Notes under the pieces: generated by a model | Databases searched by the model: none | Told to the model about the DNA's origin: nothing | The model's input: the letters and a program-made list of their open reading frames with translations, nothing else | Shown: positions 1 through 7,419 of the stretch, in pieces | Numbering within the stretch: position 1 is the stretch's first letter | Layout: the number at the start of each line of letters is the position of its first letter | Assembly: GCF_000948975.2 (NCBI RefSeq) | Contig: NZ_CP059735.1 | Coordinates: 930,001 to 994,000, forward strand | DNA: 64,000 nt | Source: Thalassomonas actiniarum | GTDB lineage: Bacteria; Pseudomonadota; Gammaproteobacteria; Enterobacterales; Alteromonadaceae | Direction of reading: 5' to 3' | Translations under genes and position numbers: made by a program

Positions 1-1897
1 TTAATGCACGCATGCCGCCAACGAGTACCGTCATTTCAGGGACGTTCAAACCTAATAAGTTGGCTTTGTCGATGAGCATTTCTGCCGGCGACATATAGCT
101 TGTCTTGCTGTAATAGTTACGGAAACCGTCTGCTGTTGGCTGTAAATAATTGAATGATTCAATATCTGTTTGCGCTTGTGAGGCATCGGTGCGCCCGGGC
201 TTAAAGGGGACTTCAAGGTGATGGCCTGCCTGTTTTGCCGCGCTTTCAATGGCGGCAGCACTGCCCAGGACAATTAAATCTGCCAGCGATACTTGCTTGT
301 TAGCAGATTTGCTGTTGTATTTCGCCTGGATTGATTCAAGCTTTGCCAGTACTTTGTTTAGTTCAGCTGGGTTATTGACTTGCCAGTTTTTTTGCGGCTC
401 AAGCCTGATGCGGGCGCCGTTAACACCGCCGCGCATATCGGTGACACGATGGCTGGCAGCAGCAGCCCAGGCGGTTCTGATTAATTCAGAGTTGGTTAAG
501 CCAGAATCAAGCAGTTGTTTTTTCAGTTTGGCGATATCTTTTGCGTTAATAAGCCGGTGTTTAACGCCGGGAAGCGGATCTTGCCATAACAGCACTTCAC
601 TTGGCACTTCTGCGCCAACATATCTTGCCCGGGGGCCCATATCGCGGTGAGTTAACTTGAACCAGGCCCTGGCAAAGGCGCGATCAAACTCGCTGGGATC
701 TTTTTGAAAGCGCTCGACAATTTTTCTAAAGCCCGGATCTTCTTTTAATGCCAGGTCGGTTGTGAGCATGATAGGGGCATGACGTTTATTGGCTATATGT
801 GCATCCGGTACCAGGTTTGCTGCTGCTTTATCGTCGGGAATCCACTGAATGGCGCCGGCAGGGCTTTTACTTTGTATCCAGTTAAAGTTCATCAGGTTGT
901 CTAAAAAGTTGGATGACCACTGGGTCGGGGTTACGGTCCAGGCACCCTCTAAACCACTGGTTGAGGTATCTGCACCTTTACCTGTGCCACACTTGTTTTT
1001 CCACCCTAAACCTTGTGCTTCAATCTCTGCGGCGGCAGGTTCCACGCCGACACATTTATCCGGTTTTTTCGCGCCATGGGCCTTACCCAGAGTGTGGCCG
1101 CCGGCGATCAGGGCGACAATTTCTTCATCATTCATGGCCATGCGGCCAAACGACATTCTGATGTCTTTAGCCGCCAGCAGGGGGTCGGGATTGCCGTGGG
1201 GTCCTACCGGATTAACATAAATTAAGCCCATTTCTACTGCCGCAAGCGGGCCTTTGAGTTTGCCTTTTTTGTCTCTGCGTTTGTCATCCAGAAAGGCGGT
1301 TTCCGGACCCCAGTACACTAAATCAGGTTCCCAGTCGTCGCTTCTGCCGCCGGCAAAACCAAAGGTTTTAAAACCCATGGATTCAAGGGCAACATTGCCG
1401 GAAAGCACCATTAAATCTGCCCAGGAAAGTTTGCGGCCGTATTTTTGTTTGACCGGCCATAGTAGCCGCCGTGCCTTGTCCAGGTTGGCATTGTCGGGCC
1501 AGCTGTTCAGCGGATCGAAGCGTTGCTGGCCGCCGGCAGCACCGCCGCGGCCGTCATGGACACGGTAAACCCCGGCGCTGTGCCAGGCCATGCGGATCAT
1601 TAACGGGCCGTAATGTCCCCAGTCTGCGGGCCACCAGGTTTGAGAATCGGTGAGGGTTGTCTGAATGTCTTTTTTAAGCTGTTTTAAATCAAGGGTTGCA
1701 AAGGCTTTGGCATAATTGAACTGTGCGCCGTAAGGGTTGGACTCTTCGCTGTGTTGCCTGAGCGGACTCAGGTTGAGTTGCTCCGGCCACCAAAATTGGT
1801 TGGTTTTTGCTTCACCACTTGCCTGCACTGTAGTCGACAGCGCCGCAGAAGATAAAGCAACAGATATTGCTACTATAGGAAGTGTGTTTTTGAACAT
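1..1897 (-). CDS. katG: Catalase-peroxidase KatG, exported form (3' end cut by window)
   Basis: Bifunctional haem catalase-peroxidase that removes hydrogen peroxide. About 632 residues are present; the C-terminus lies outside the window. The active-site segment IRMAWHSAG (R102, W105, H106) and the haem-side [10 protein letters not shown] are visible. The Met-Tyr-Trp adduct residues all appear present: W105, the Tyr of GLIYVNP, and the Met of [10 protein letters not shown], 26 residues after the Tyr as in known KatG. Residues 1-27 form a Sec-type signal peptide ending near VQA-SG, so the enzyme is probably periplasmic, unlike the cytoplasmic E. coli KatG. It is divergent from oxyR, which probably activates it. 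The call is certain; export is inferred from the N-terminus. Confidence 0.96.
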   Translation of the reverse strand, partial: MFKNTLPIVAISVALSSAALSTTVQASGEAKTNQFWWPEQLNLSPLRQHSEESNPYGAQFNYAKAFATLDLKQLKKDIQTTLTDSQTWWPADWGHYGPLMIRMAWHSAGVYRVHDGRGGAAGGQQRFDPLNSWPDNANLDKARRLLWPVKQKYGRKLSWADLMVLSGNVALESMGFKTFGFAGGRSDDWEPDLVYWGPETAFLDDKRRDKKGKLKGPLAAVEMGLIYVNPVGPHGNPDPLLAAKDIRMSFGRMAMNDEEIVALIAGGHTLGKAHGAKKPDKCVGVEPAAAEIEAQGLGWKNKCGTGKGADTSTSGLEGAWTVTPTQWSSNFLDNLMNFNWIQSKSPAGAIQWIPDDKAAANLVPDAHIANKRHAPIMLTTDLALKEDPGFRKIVERFQKDPSEFDRAFARAWFKLTHRDMGPRARYVGAEVPSEVLLWQDPLPGVKHRLINAKDIAKLKKQLLDSGLTNSELIRTAWAAAASHRVTDMRGGVNGARIRLEPQKNWQVNNPAELNKVLAKLESIQAKYNSKSANKQVSLADLIVLGSAAAIESAAKQAGHHLEVPFKPGRTDASQAQTDIESFNYLQPTADGFRNYYSKTSYMSPAEMLIDKANLLGLNVPEMTVLVGGMRAL

Positions 1898-2169
1898 TGT
1901 AATGCCTCTTTCTTATCATAAGTTTGTCAATAAATCCCTTTAAGTAGGAAGAGAGTAGAATAGAAAAGGCTTGTTGAATAATTGATTGAACTGAAGATAA
2001 TGTTTGATATTTTTAATTATAAAATGCTGCTGCTTTTAATAGAAAATACAAAATGTTAGCAGGCTTTTGTCAGCGATGAACGGTGTTGTCAGGTTATATT
2101 GCCGTGATAAGCTATAGTCAAACTGATTAAAAAAAGCTTTATGTTCAATAAAAACTATCATCGGTAAAT
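1898..2169. promoter_or_regulatory. katG-oxyR divergent control region
   Basis: A 272-bp AT-rich spacer between the two divergent starts must hold both promoters. OxyR usually binds its own divergent promoter region, so an OxyR operator is expected here. I could not pick out a convincing four-part ATAG/CTAT-type site by eye and therefore give no operator coordinates. Confidence 0.5.
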
Positions 2170-3090
2170 ATGATTTCATTAAAACAACTCCATTATGCAC
2201 TGGCAATAGAGAAGACACTGCATTTTAAAAAAGCTGCTGAAGCTTGTAATGTCTCGCAATCGACTTTAAGTATTGCCATTAATGAGCTTGAGAAGCACTT
2301 GGGGGTCACCATCTTTGAGCGGAATAACAAACAGGTGCTGATCACGGATAACGGTCGGTTGATCCTCAATAAAGCGAAAAAGATCAAACTGGAATTAGAC
2401 GAACTTTTACAAGTCTCACAAATAAATAAGCAGCCTTTTTCCAGCCCGATGACGATAGGGGTTATCCCGACTATCGGCCCTTACCTGCTGCCAAAAGTGT
2501 TGCCCGAGATGCGAAAAAAATACCCGGATATCAGGTTGAAAATCGTTGAAGAACAATCTCATGTACTGGTTGATAAGGTGAGAAGCGGTGACATAGATGC
2601 GGCAGTGCTGGCCTTGCCTTTTCCCATCGAAGGGCTGATGCGTTTTGATTTTTGGCAGGAAGACTTTTATTGGGTGAGTCATAAAGATGAGTGCCCGAGC
2701 CAAATGCAGGAAATCACCAGTGAAGAGCTGGAAGTGGAAAAGCTGATGCTGCTTCGGGAGGGGCATTGCTTAAAAGACCATGCCTTGGCCGCCTGCAGTT
2801 TGCAGAGCCAGCAACAGAACGCGGACTTTGATTCTTCAAGCTTGCATACCTTAGTACAAATGGTCGCCGGAAAGCTCGGCAGCACCCTGGTGCCGCAGAT
2901 GGCATTAGATCAATTGATCTATGATGAATCAGAGCTTAGGGCGGTGCACTTAAATGAACCCGGACCTCATAGAACCATTGCCCTGGTGATCAGGCCGAAT
3001 TATGTCAGGACAAATGAAATTATCTTGTTGCAGGGGATCTTTCATGCTCAGTTAACTGAAAAGTGCGAGTTGATTAAAAGCGGATTTTGA
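2170..3090 (+). CDS. oxyR: Hydrogen peroxide-sensing LysR-type regulator OxyR
   Basis: Transcription factor that senses peroxide by forming an intramolecular disulfide and then activates antioxidant genes. It has 306 residues, normal for the family. The N-terminal winged HTH spans about residues 1-60 (KKAAEACNVSQSTLS). The two redox cysteines are C200 and C209 within REGHCLKDHALAAC, matching C199 and C208 of E. coli OxyR in sequence and spacing; this separates it from other LysR proteins. The divergent exported katG is the obvious target. Confidence 0.95.
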   Translation: MISLKQLHYALAIEKTLHFKKAAEACNVSQSTLSIAINELEKHLGVTIFERNNKQVLITDNGRLILNKAKKIKLELDELLQVSQINKQPFSSPMTIGVIPTIGPYLLPKVLPEMRKKYPDIRLKIVEEQSHVLVDKVRSGDIDAAVLALPFPIEGLMRFDFWQEDFYWVSHKDECPSQMQEITSEELEVEKLMLLREGHCLKDHALAACSLQSQQQNADFDSSSLHTLVQMVAGKLGSTLVPQMALDQLIYDESELRAVHLNEPGPHRTIALVIRPNYVRTNEIILLQGIFHAQLTEKCELIKSGF

Positions 3091-3521
3091 GAAGGTAACC
3101 TACGGCATTGTCTGATGTAAATAAATCACTTTAAAGGTTATGAGGTGGGGGATAGTTAATACGGCCTGCAAAAGTGTTGCTCCCTTCCTTATGACTTGTC
3201 GCTTGGTTAATAGCTGGAATGATTTGGCTTTATTGTTTTTTTAGATTTAACTCAAGCACTTAAGTCTGTTTTTTTGGGGTTGGTCGCAGTTCGCTAGAGC
3301 TGTTTCCATATCCTAAGTCTTGCCTGTTTTGGCGTATTTTTGATCTGTTAAATGCTTCCTTTTACCAAAGTAAATGCAGAATTTACCTGGTTTCACCATG
3401 TTTTACTGGTCTTTTTTTCTGCTAAATCTTCAAAATCATGTTCGAGCATCCAGCTGTTTGGGGTGTGATCAGTGTGGTCTGTGTCGGACCATAAATAATG
3501 TTGTATACCAAGGAATCGTTT
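3091..3521. other. Intergenic stretch, no gene seen
   Basis: This 431-bp region lies between oxyR and the secreted-protein gene. It is AT-rich with many T-tracts. I see no convincing reading frame, tRNA or strong hairpin. It presumably carries the promoter of the downstream gene; its ribosome binding site (AAGGA near 3508) lies at the right edge. Confidence 0.5.
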
Positions 3522-5714
3522 ATGAAACTGCAACAAGTCAGTAATGCAGCACTGCTAGGTGTAGCATTGAGTGTAACCGGCAGTCAGGTTGCTGCTTTTG
3601 AAAAATTGGTTGCCGAGCAACCGGTTAAAACTATAGAACAAGATGAAGATTATGGTAAAAATAATAACCTTAAAGGATGGGGCTGGAATCAGGGAGGTGA
3701 AGCGTTAGTTGATGGCAATAAAAAACAGAGAGAGCTAGGTATACAAAGTGTTGTTGATACTACTGATGGCGGGGGCTCTCAGACACAAACCATCACCCCC
3801 CCGGCAGAAGTTCCTGAAATTAAATATTTTGAAAAAAACAGCTTTTTTTATGATGAATCCCTTAATGAACTGAGCCTGGCGATAGGCTCTGATGACAGTA
3901 TTGAAGGGGGGATTTATCAAGTTAGGGTAAATGAAGACGGCCGTGGCTGGCGGGATGTAGCCCAAGTGCCAAGCAGCCGGTTTGCGGAAGTTGATATTAC
4001 GGTTTCAGCACAAAAGAGTGTTGAGATGGCAGTACGGCCTTGTTTACAAAGTGATTCAGCGACCGATTCGACGGTAGATTTAAACGCTGAATGTGGGGAT
4101 GCGGTCAGTGCGGGGATCAGTTATAAAGTGCCGGATAGGGCACGCTTAGGCTGGACAGATGTGATTGAAATGCAACTTCCCACTTATGCGCCTAATGCCC
4201 GTATTACCGGTGTGGATCAGCTGCTGGAAAAAGGCTATGACATGGTGCGTGACGGTATGAACATCAGTGCTCATTGTTTTGTCACACCGCCGGGAGAGAA
4301 CCATACCAGTGTTCCAAGGTACTCAACGGAACAAGACTTCCAGTTAATTAAATCCCATCAAATGGCCATTAATGTGCTGGATATCAGCAATACCTTGCAG
4401 GGCTCGATAACCTTTAATGGCATTGACTCAAGGGATAATAAGTATAAACACTCCATTTATCAGCAGGCGATGAAAACGACAGACAAAACACTGTATGTGG
4501 GAAAATTCCGCCATGTCAATCAAGAGCTTGTCTCCCGGCCCAGCAGTCAATTGAGTTTACTGGATAATTATCAGCAAATGTTGATAAATGGCAGTAAAGA
4601 AAACTTCAGGAGCGCCTGTGGCGACAAATATGTTTCATCACTCGAGCTCGGGAAAGAAATTTATTACTATATTCGTATCTTAAGTGAAGAAGGACATATA
4701 TATAACAAGGAGGAGAGAGAGAGCAGGTTCGGGGTGTTATTCAAAGAGTTGATATCCTTGAATTTTGATGGTACGAAAAAAGCGACTTTGCTGGCTGAGT
4801 TCAGTAACTATGAGTTTGAAATAAAGTCGGTTTCTGCTGGAGCCGGGGCTGCCAGCGCCATAAAAGCACATAACTCGCTGGAAGAATTCCTTGCAAGCCT
4901 TGAACAATTCTCTGATGTGAATGACAACACTGCCAATTACACCGCCATAGGGATGAAAACGCAGGACTATCCGGTGCCCGAAGCGCTGATAAACAAGCCG
5001 TTTAATGAAGTGTTTTTAGATTATCCCACTATCTTAGGTAAGATTGAAGATTGGTCTTTATTTAATGATCAGGTTGAAAAGCGTTGTGAAATCTATGGCT
5101 CCAGCGCTGAATATGTCACCGAAGCCGGCATGAAAATCAATAATGAAGTTGCTAAGCTCAATCTTGATGGGGTAAAGCGTACCCAATATGACCTGTGTGG
5201 CATGGTACGTAGCACCATAGCCAAAGAATACAGCCATTGTCTTGATGACAGAATGTGGGGCTCATGTCTGGCTGGTCCCAGAGACGGGCGTTGCATGATT
5301 GGCAGTCAAAACTGTAATGACTATGCCGTGAACATCAATGTCTGGACGCCGGTGACAGCTTCTAAAACCTTAAATGTCTATAAAGGGGACTGTGCGGCAA
5401 CCACAGATTGCGTGGAAACTTTCTGGCAACAAGCCTGTCTGACTTCACCCTCCCATGTGTTGGATTATAGGGTCAATTATGGCTTGAATCTGGTGGATGT
5501 ATTTGACCGTGTTGCAGATGGGGTAAGCGTCAACGAACAAAGGCTTTGGTATGTCAATAGCTTGGTTACCGAGCAGTTTAAAAGTAATAATCTGCAGTGT
5601 GCCCGGTTGTCGGCAACCCTGGTATCTAAAGCCTGGCGGCAGAATACCTCTGAGTATATCGGTGAAGTCACCATCCACGGCTTAGAGTTCATTCCTAACA
5701 TGAATTATCAATAA
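3522..5714 (+). CDS. Large secreted cysteine-containing protein, unknown function
   Basis: About 730 residues. I chose ATG 3522, not the upstream in-frame ATG 3498, because AAGGA sits 9 bases before it and it gives a clean signal peptide (MKLQQVSNAALLGVALSVTG..., cleavage near VAA-F). The mature protein therefore goes to the periplasm or outside. No family is recognised with confidence. Residues around 370-395 (FRSACGDKYVSSLELGKE followed by alternating hydrophobics) loosely recall the central strand region of MACPF/CDC pore-forming proteins; this is only an impression. The last third is rich in paired cysteines (CLDDRMWGSC, GRCMIGSQNC, GDCAATTDC), suggesting disulfides. A Fic-domain gene follows 64 bp downstream on the same strand. 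Confidence 0.8.
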   Translation: MKLQQVSNAALLGVALSVTGSQVAAFEKLVAEQPVKTIEQDEDYGKNNNLKGWGWNQGGEALVDGNKKQRELGIQSVVDTTDGGGSQTQTITPPAEVPEIKYFEKNSFFYDESLNELSLAIGSDDSIEGGIYQVRVNEDGRGWRDVAQVPSSRFAEVDITVSAQKSVEMAVRPCLQSDSATDSTVDLNAECGDAVSAGISYKVPDRARLGWTDVIEMQLPTYAPNARITGVDQLLEKGYDMVRDGMNISAHCFVTPPGENHTSVPRYSTEQDFQLIKSHQMAINVLDISNTLQGSITFNGIDSRDNKYKHSIYQQAMKTTDKTLYVGKFRHVNQELVSRPSSQLSLLDNYQQMLINGSKENFRSACGDKYVSSLELGKEIYYYIRILSEEGHIYNKEERESRFGVLFKELISLNFDGTKKATLLAEFSNYEFEIKSVSAGAGAASAIKAHNSLEEFLASLEQFSDVNDNTANYTAIGMKTQDYPVPEALINKPFNEVFLDYPTILGKIEDWSLFNDQVEKRCEIYGSSAEYVTEAGMKINNEVAKLNLDGVKRTQYDLCGMVRSTIAKEYSHCLDDRMWGSCLAGPRDGRCMIGSQNCNDYAVNINVWTPVTASKTLNVYKGDCAATTDCVETFWQQACLTSPSHVLDYRVNYGLNLVDVFDRVADGVSVNEQRLWYVNSLVTEQFKSNNLQCARLSATLVSKAWRQNTSEYIGEVTIHGLEFIPNMNYQ

Positions 5715-5737
5715 ACCTTTAATTGAAATGATTCTTA

Positions 5738-5767
5738 GCAGGCAAGAAGTTTTCTTGTCTGCCTTTT
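5738..5767 (+). terminator. Intercistronic hairpin between secreted protein and Fic gene
   Basis: GCAGGCAAGAA (5738-5748) pairs over 11 bp, with one G-T wobble, with TTCTTGTCTGC (5752-5762) across a 3-base loop, followed by CTTTT. The T-tract is short, so this may be a weak terminator or attenuator that lowers expression of the Fic gene, or an mRNA processing or stability element. Confidence 0.5.
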
Positions 5768-5778
5768 GGGAGGTATTT

Positions 5779-6867
5779 ATGGCTAGCTATGAAACTCAAA
5801 TGTGGCAAGCTAATCAGCAGCCATACCAGGCTTATGTACCGGATGCCATAGCGGACAAGGAGTATTTTACTTCTCTTCGTTTGCAAACCGCGCTAAATCA
5901 ACTTAATGAAAGTGCCATCGCCAAAGTGCATCAAGGCTTTTTTACCCGTTATCTGGCAGGCAGTGTCAGCTTACGGGAGGGGGCCAAGGTGTCTCATAAA
6001 CAGTTGGCCCTTTGTTCTGTCGGCATTCCAAATACAGAACCTTTGGTGCAGGATTTATGGTCTCAGATGAATTATTTTCAGCGAGGCAGTATCTTTGCGC
6101 GAAGTTTTTTTAACGGGGTGCAAAGCTGGGAGAAAAACTCATTACTTGCACTGCACTCAGTATTGGCTCCTGAAGTCAAAAACAAGGGAAGATTTAGGCT
6201 TTCATCCTGTTGGATCGGCGCTAAAACCCCGACAAAAGCACGGTTTGTTGCGCCAGAACCAACAAGGCTTGAGGAGCTGATGGAAGAGTGGTTAGCTTAT
6301 ATCCGTTTACATACTCCGCTAAGTCTGGAGCAAATACTCATAGCTTATGATCAGTTCCTGGTGATCCACCCGTTCAGTGACGGTAATGGCCGTGTATCAC
6401 GTGTGTTTATGGATGCTACTTTGAGTCATTTGCGCACTGGCTATTGGCTGCATCCGCTGTTTTTTCGTCTGGCAAATTCCAGTAAGTGTTATATTAATGC
6501 CCATAACGCTTATCAAAGGGATGAAATCGATTCCTGGCTGAATTACTGGGAAGATGCCTTTGAATGGTTAGTGATGAAACAGCAACTTATCGCACAGGCA
6601 CTGGAAGCGTGTGAGCAGGCTTTCAAGCGTACTTTGGTCTGTACGGCAATACCTAAAGGATGGTCTGAGCTTGTACGACAGCTTTACAGTACGCCGATTA
6701 TTACCATGGAAATAGCGCATCGTTATCTTGATGCTGCAACTTTGATGTTGCAGCTTGGTTTATTAAAAGTGAAGCAGGTTGCCTTTATGGGTAATGCTAC
6801 TGTGCTTGAGTGCCCACAGATATTTAAACTTTGGCAGCAGTGGGAAGATATATTGCTGCGTCATTAA
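5779..6867 (+). CDS. Fic/Fido-domain protein (probable AMP-transferase)
   Basis: Fic proteins usually transfer AMP, or another nucleotide part, to hydroxyl groups of target proteins. The diagnostic motif HPFSDGNGR is complete, with catalytic H197 (numbered from this start) and the Asn and Arg that bind phosphate. The start ATG 5779 is preceded by GGGAGG; an earlier in-frame ATG at 5728 has no such site and overlaps the intercistronic hairpin. At about 362 residues it resembles long Fic proteins with an N-terminal helical region (seen here as LRLQTALNQLNESAIAKVHQ) and a C-terminal region resembling a winged helix. I could not find a clear (S/T)xxxE(G/N) inhibitory motif. Target unknown; no antitoxin-sized partner is adjacent. 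Confidence 0.88.
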   Translation: MASYETQMWQANQQPYQAYVPDAIADKEYFTSLRLQTALNQLNESAIAKVHQGFFTRYLAGSVSLREGAKVSHKQLALCSVGIPNTEPLVQDLWSQMNYFQRGSIFARSFFNGVQSWEKNSLLALHSVLAPEVKNKGRFRLSSCWIGAKTPTKARFVAPEPTRLEELMEEWLAYIRLHTPLSLEQILIAYDQFLVIHPFSDGNGRVSRVFMDATLSHLRTGYWLHPLFFRLANSSKCYINAHNAYQRDEIDSWLNYWEDAFEWLVMKQQLIAQALEACEQAFKRTLVCTAIPKGWSELVRQLYSTPIITMEIAHRYLDAATLMLQLGLLKVKQVAFMGNATVLECPQIFKLWQQWEDILLRH

Positions 6868-7121
6868 TTTTTGCTTTGTTGCTGAGTTATAAGTGTCAGT
6901 GGATGAAGCGATAAGGGAGTGACGATAGCCGGATTGTTGTCACTCACTGCCTGGTTGCTTATTATTTAAATTTTTCAGTGATGGCCTCGTTAGCGGCGCC
7001 TATGGCGGCGTATATATTAACGATAACAGCAGCATTTATTTTAAATGTTAAAGCTGGTCTGCCTGGAATCTGGCATCAACAGAGTGATGATACAAGGGAA
7101 ATACTAAATAAAAGGAAAGAA

Positions 7122-7198
7122 TGGTGGCCCCTCCCTGACTTGAACAGGGGACCTGCCGATTATGAGTCGGATGCTCTAACCAACTGAGCTAAGGGGCC
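7122..7198 (-). tRNA. ileX: tRNA-Ile2, anticodon CAT (lysidine-modified type)
   Basis: A 77-base cloverleaf with encoded CCA. The 7-bp acceptor stem begins GGCCCCT, the D arm is AGCTCAGTTGGTTAGAGC, the anticodon loop is CTCATAA, and the T arm contains TTCAAGT. The GGCCCC acceptor and general sequence match E. coli ileX, not elongator or initiator tRNA-Met. The CAT anticodon is therefore expected to be modified to lysidine by TilS and to read AUA as isoleucine. Confidence 0.92.
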
Positions 7199-7251
7199 AT
7201 TCATCTCGCTTTAAGAGATAACAGAGACGCACCTCAACTAAAGCGGGTGGC

Positions 7252-7280
7252 AGTATAAGCATTTTTTATTTTGTTGTCAC
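7252..7280 (-). promoter_or_regulatory. Sigma-70 promoter of tRNA-Ile2
   Basis: On the minus strand, -35 GTGACA (7280-7275) and -10 TATACT (7257-7252) are separated by exactly 17 bp and followed by a GC-rich discriminator (GCCACCCGC), typical of stringently controlled stable-RNA promoters. Predicted transcription start is near 7245, leaving a leader of about 47 nt before the tRNA 5' end. Confidence 0.75.
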
Positions 7281-7419
7281 CTATTTCTAAAGTAAAAAAA
7301 TACGATATTTTCCAAACGCCTAAATAGTATTCAAGTATTGCTGCCAAGCTGGTCGTTTTAGCTACCCGAACACTTTCAAGTATCCGGGGGCTTGACCATC
7401 TCAGCTTTGTGGGTTTTGT

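Noticed and set aside
1000-1100. KatG seemed to have Gln where the Met of the Met-Tyr-Trp adduct should be ([10 protein letters not shown])
   Set aside because: That Gln is not the adduct position. The Met is in [10 protein letters not shown], 26 residues after the Tyr of GLIYVNP, and is present.
6978-7187. Reading frame of 69 codons
   Set aside because: It runs through the tRNA-Ile2 gene and has no ribosome binding site; it is a chance frame.
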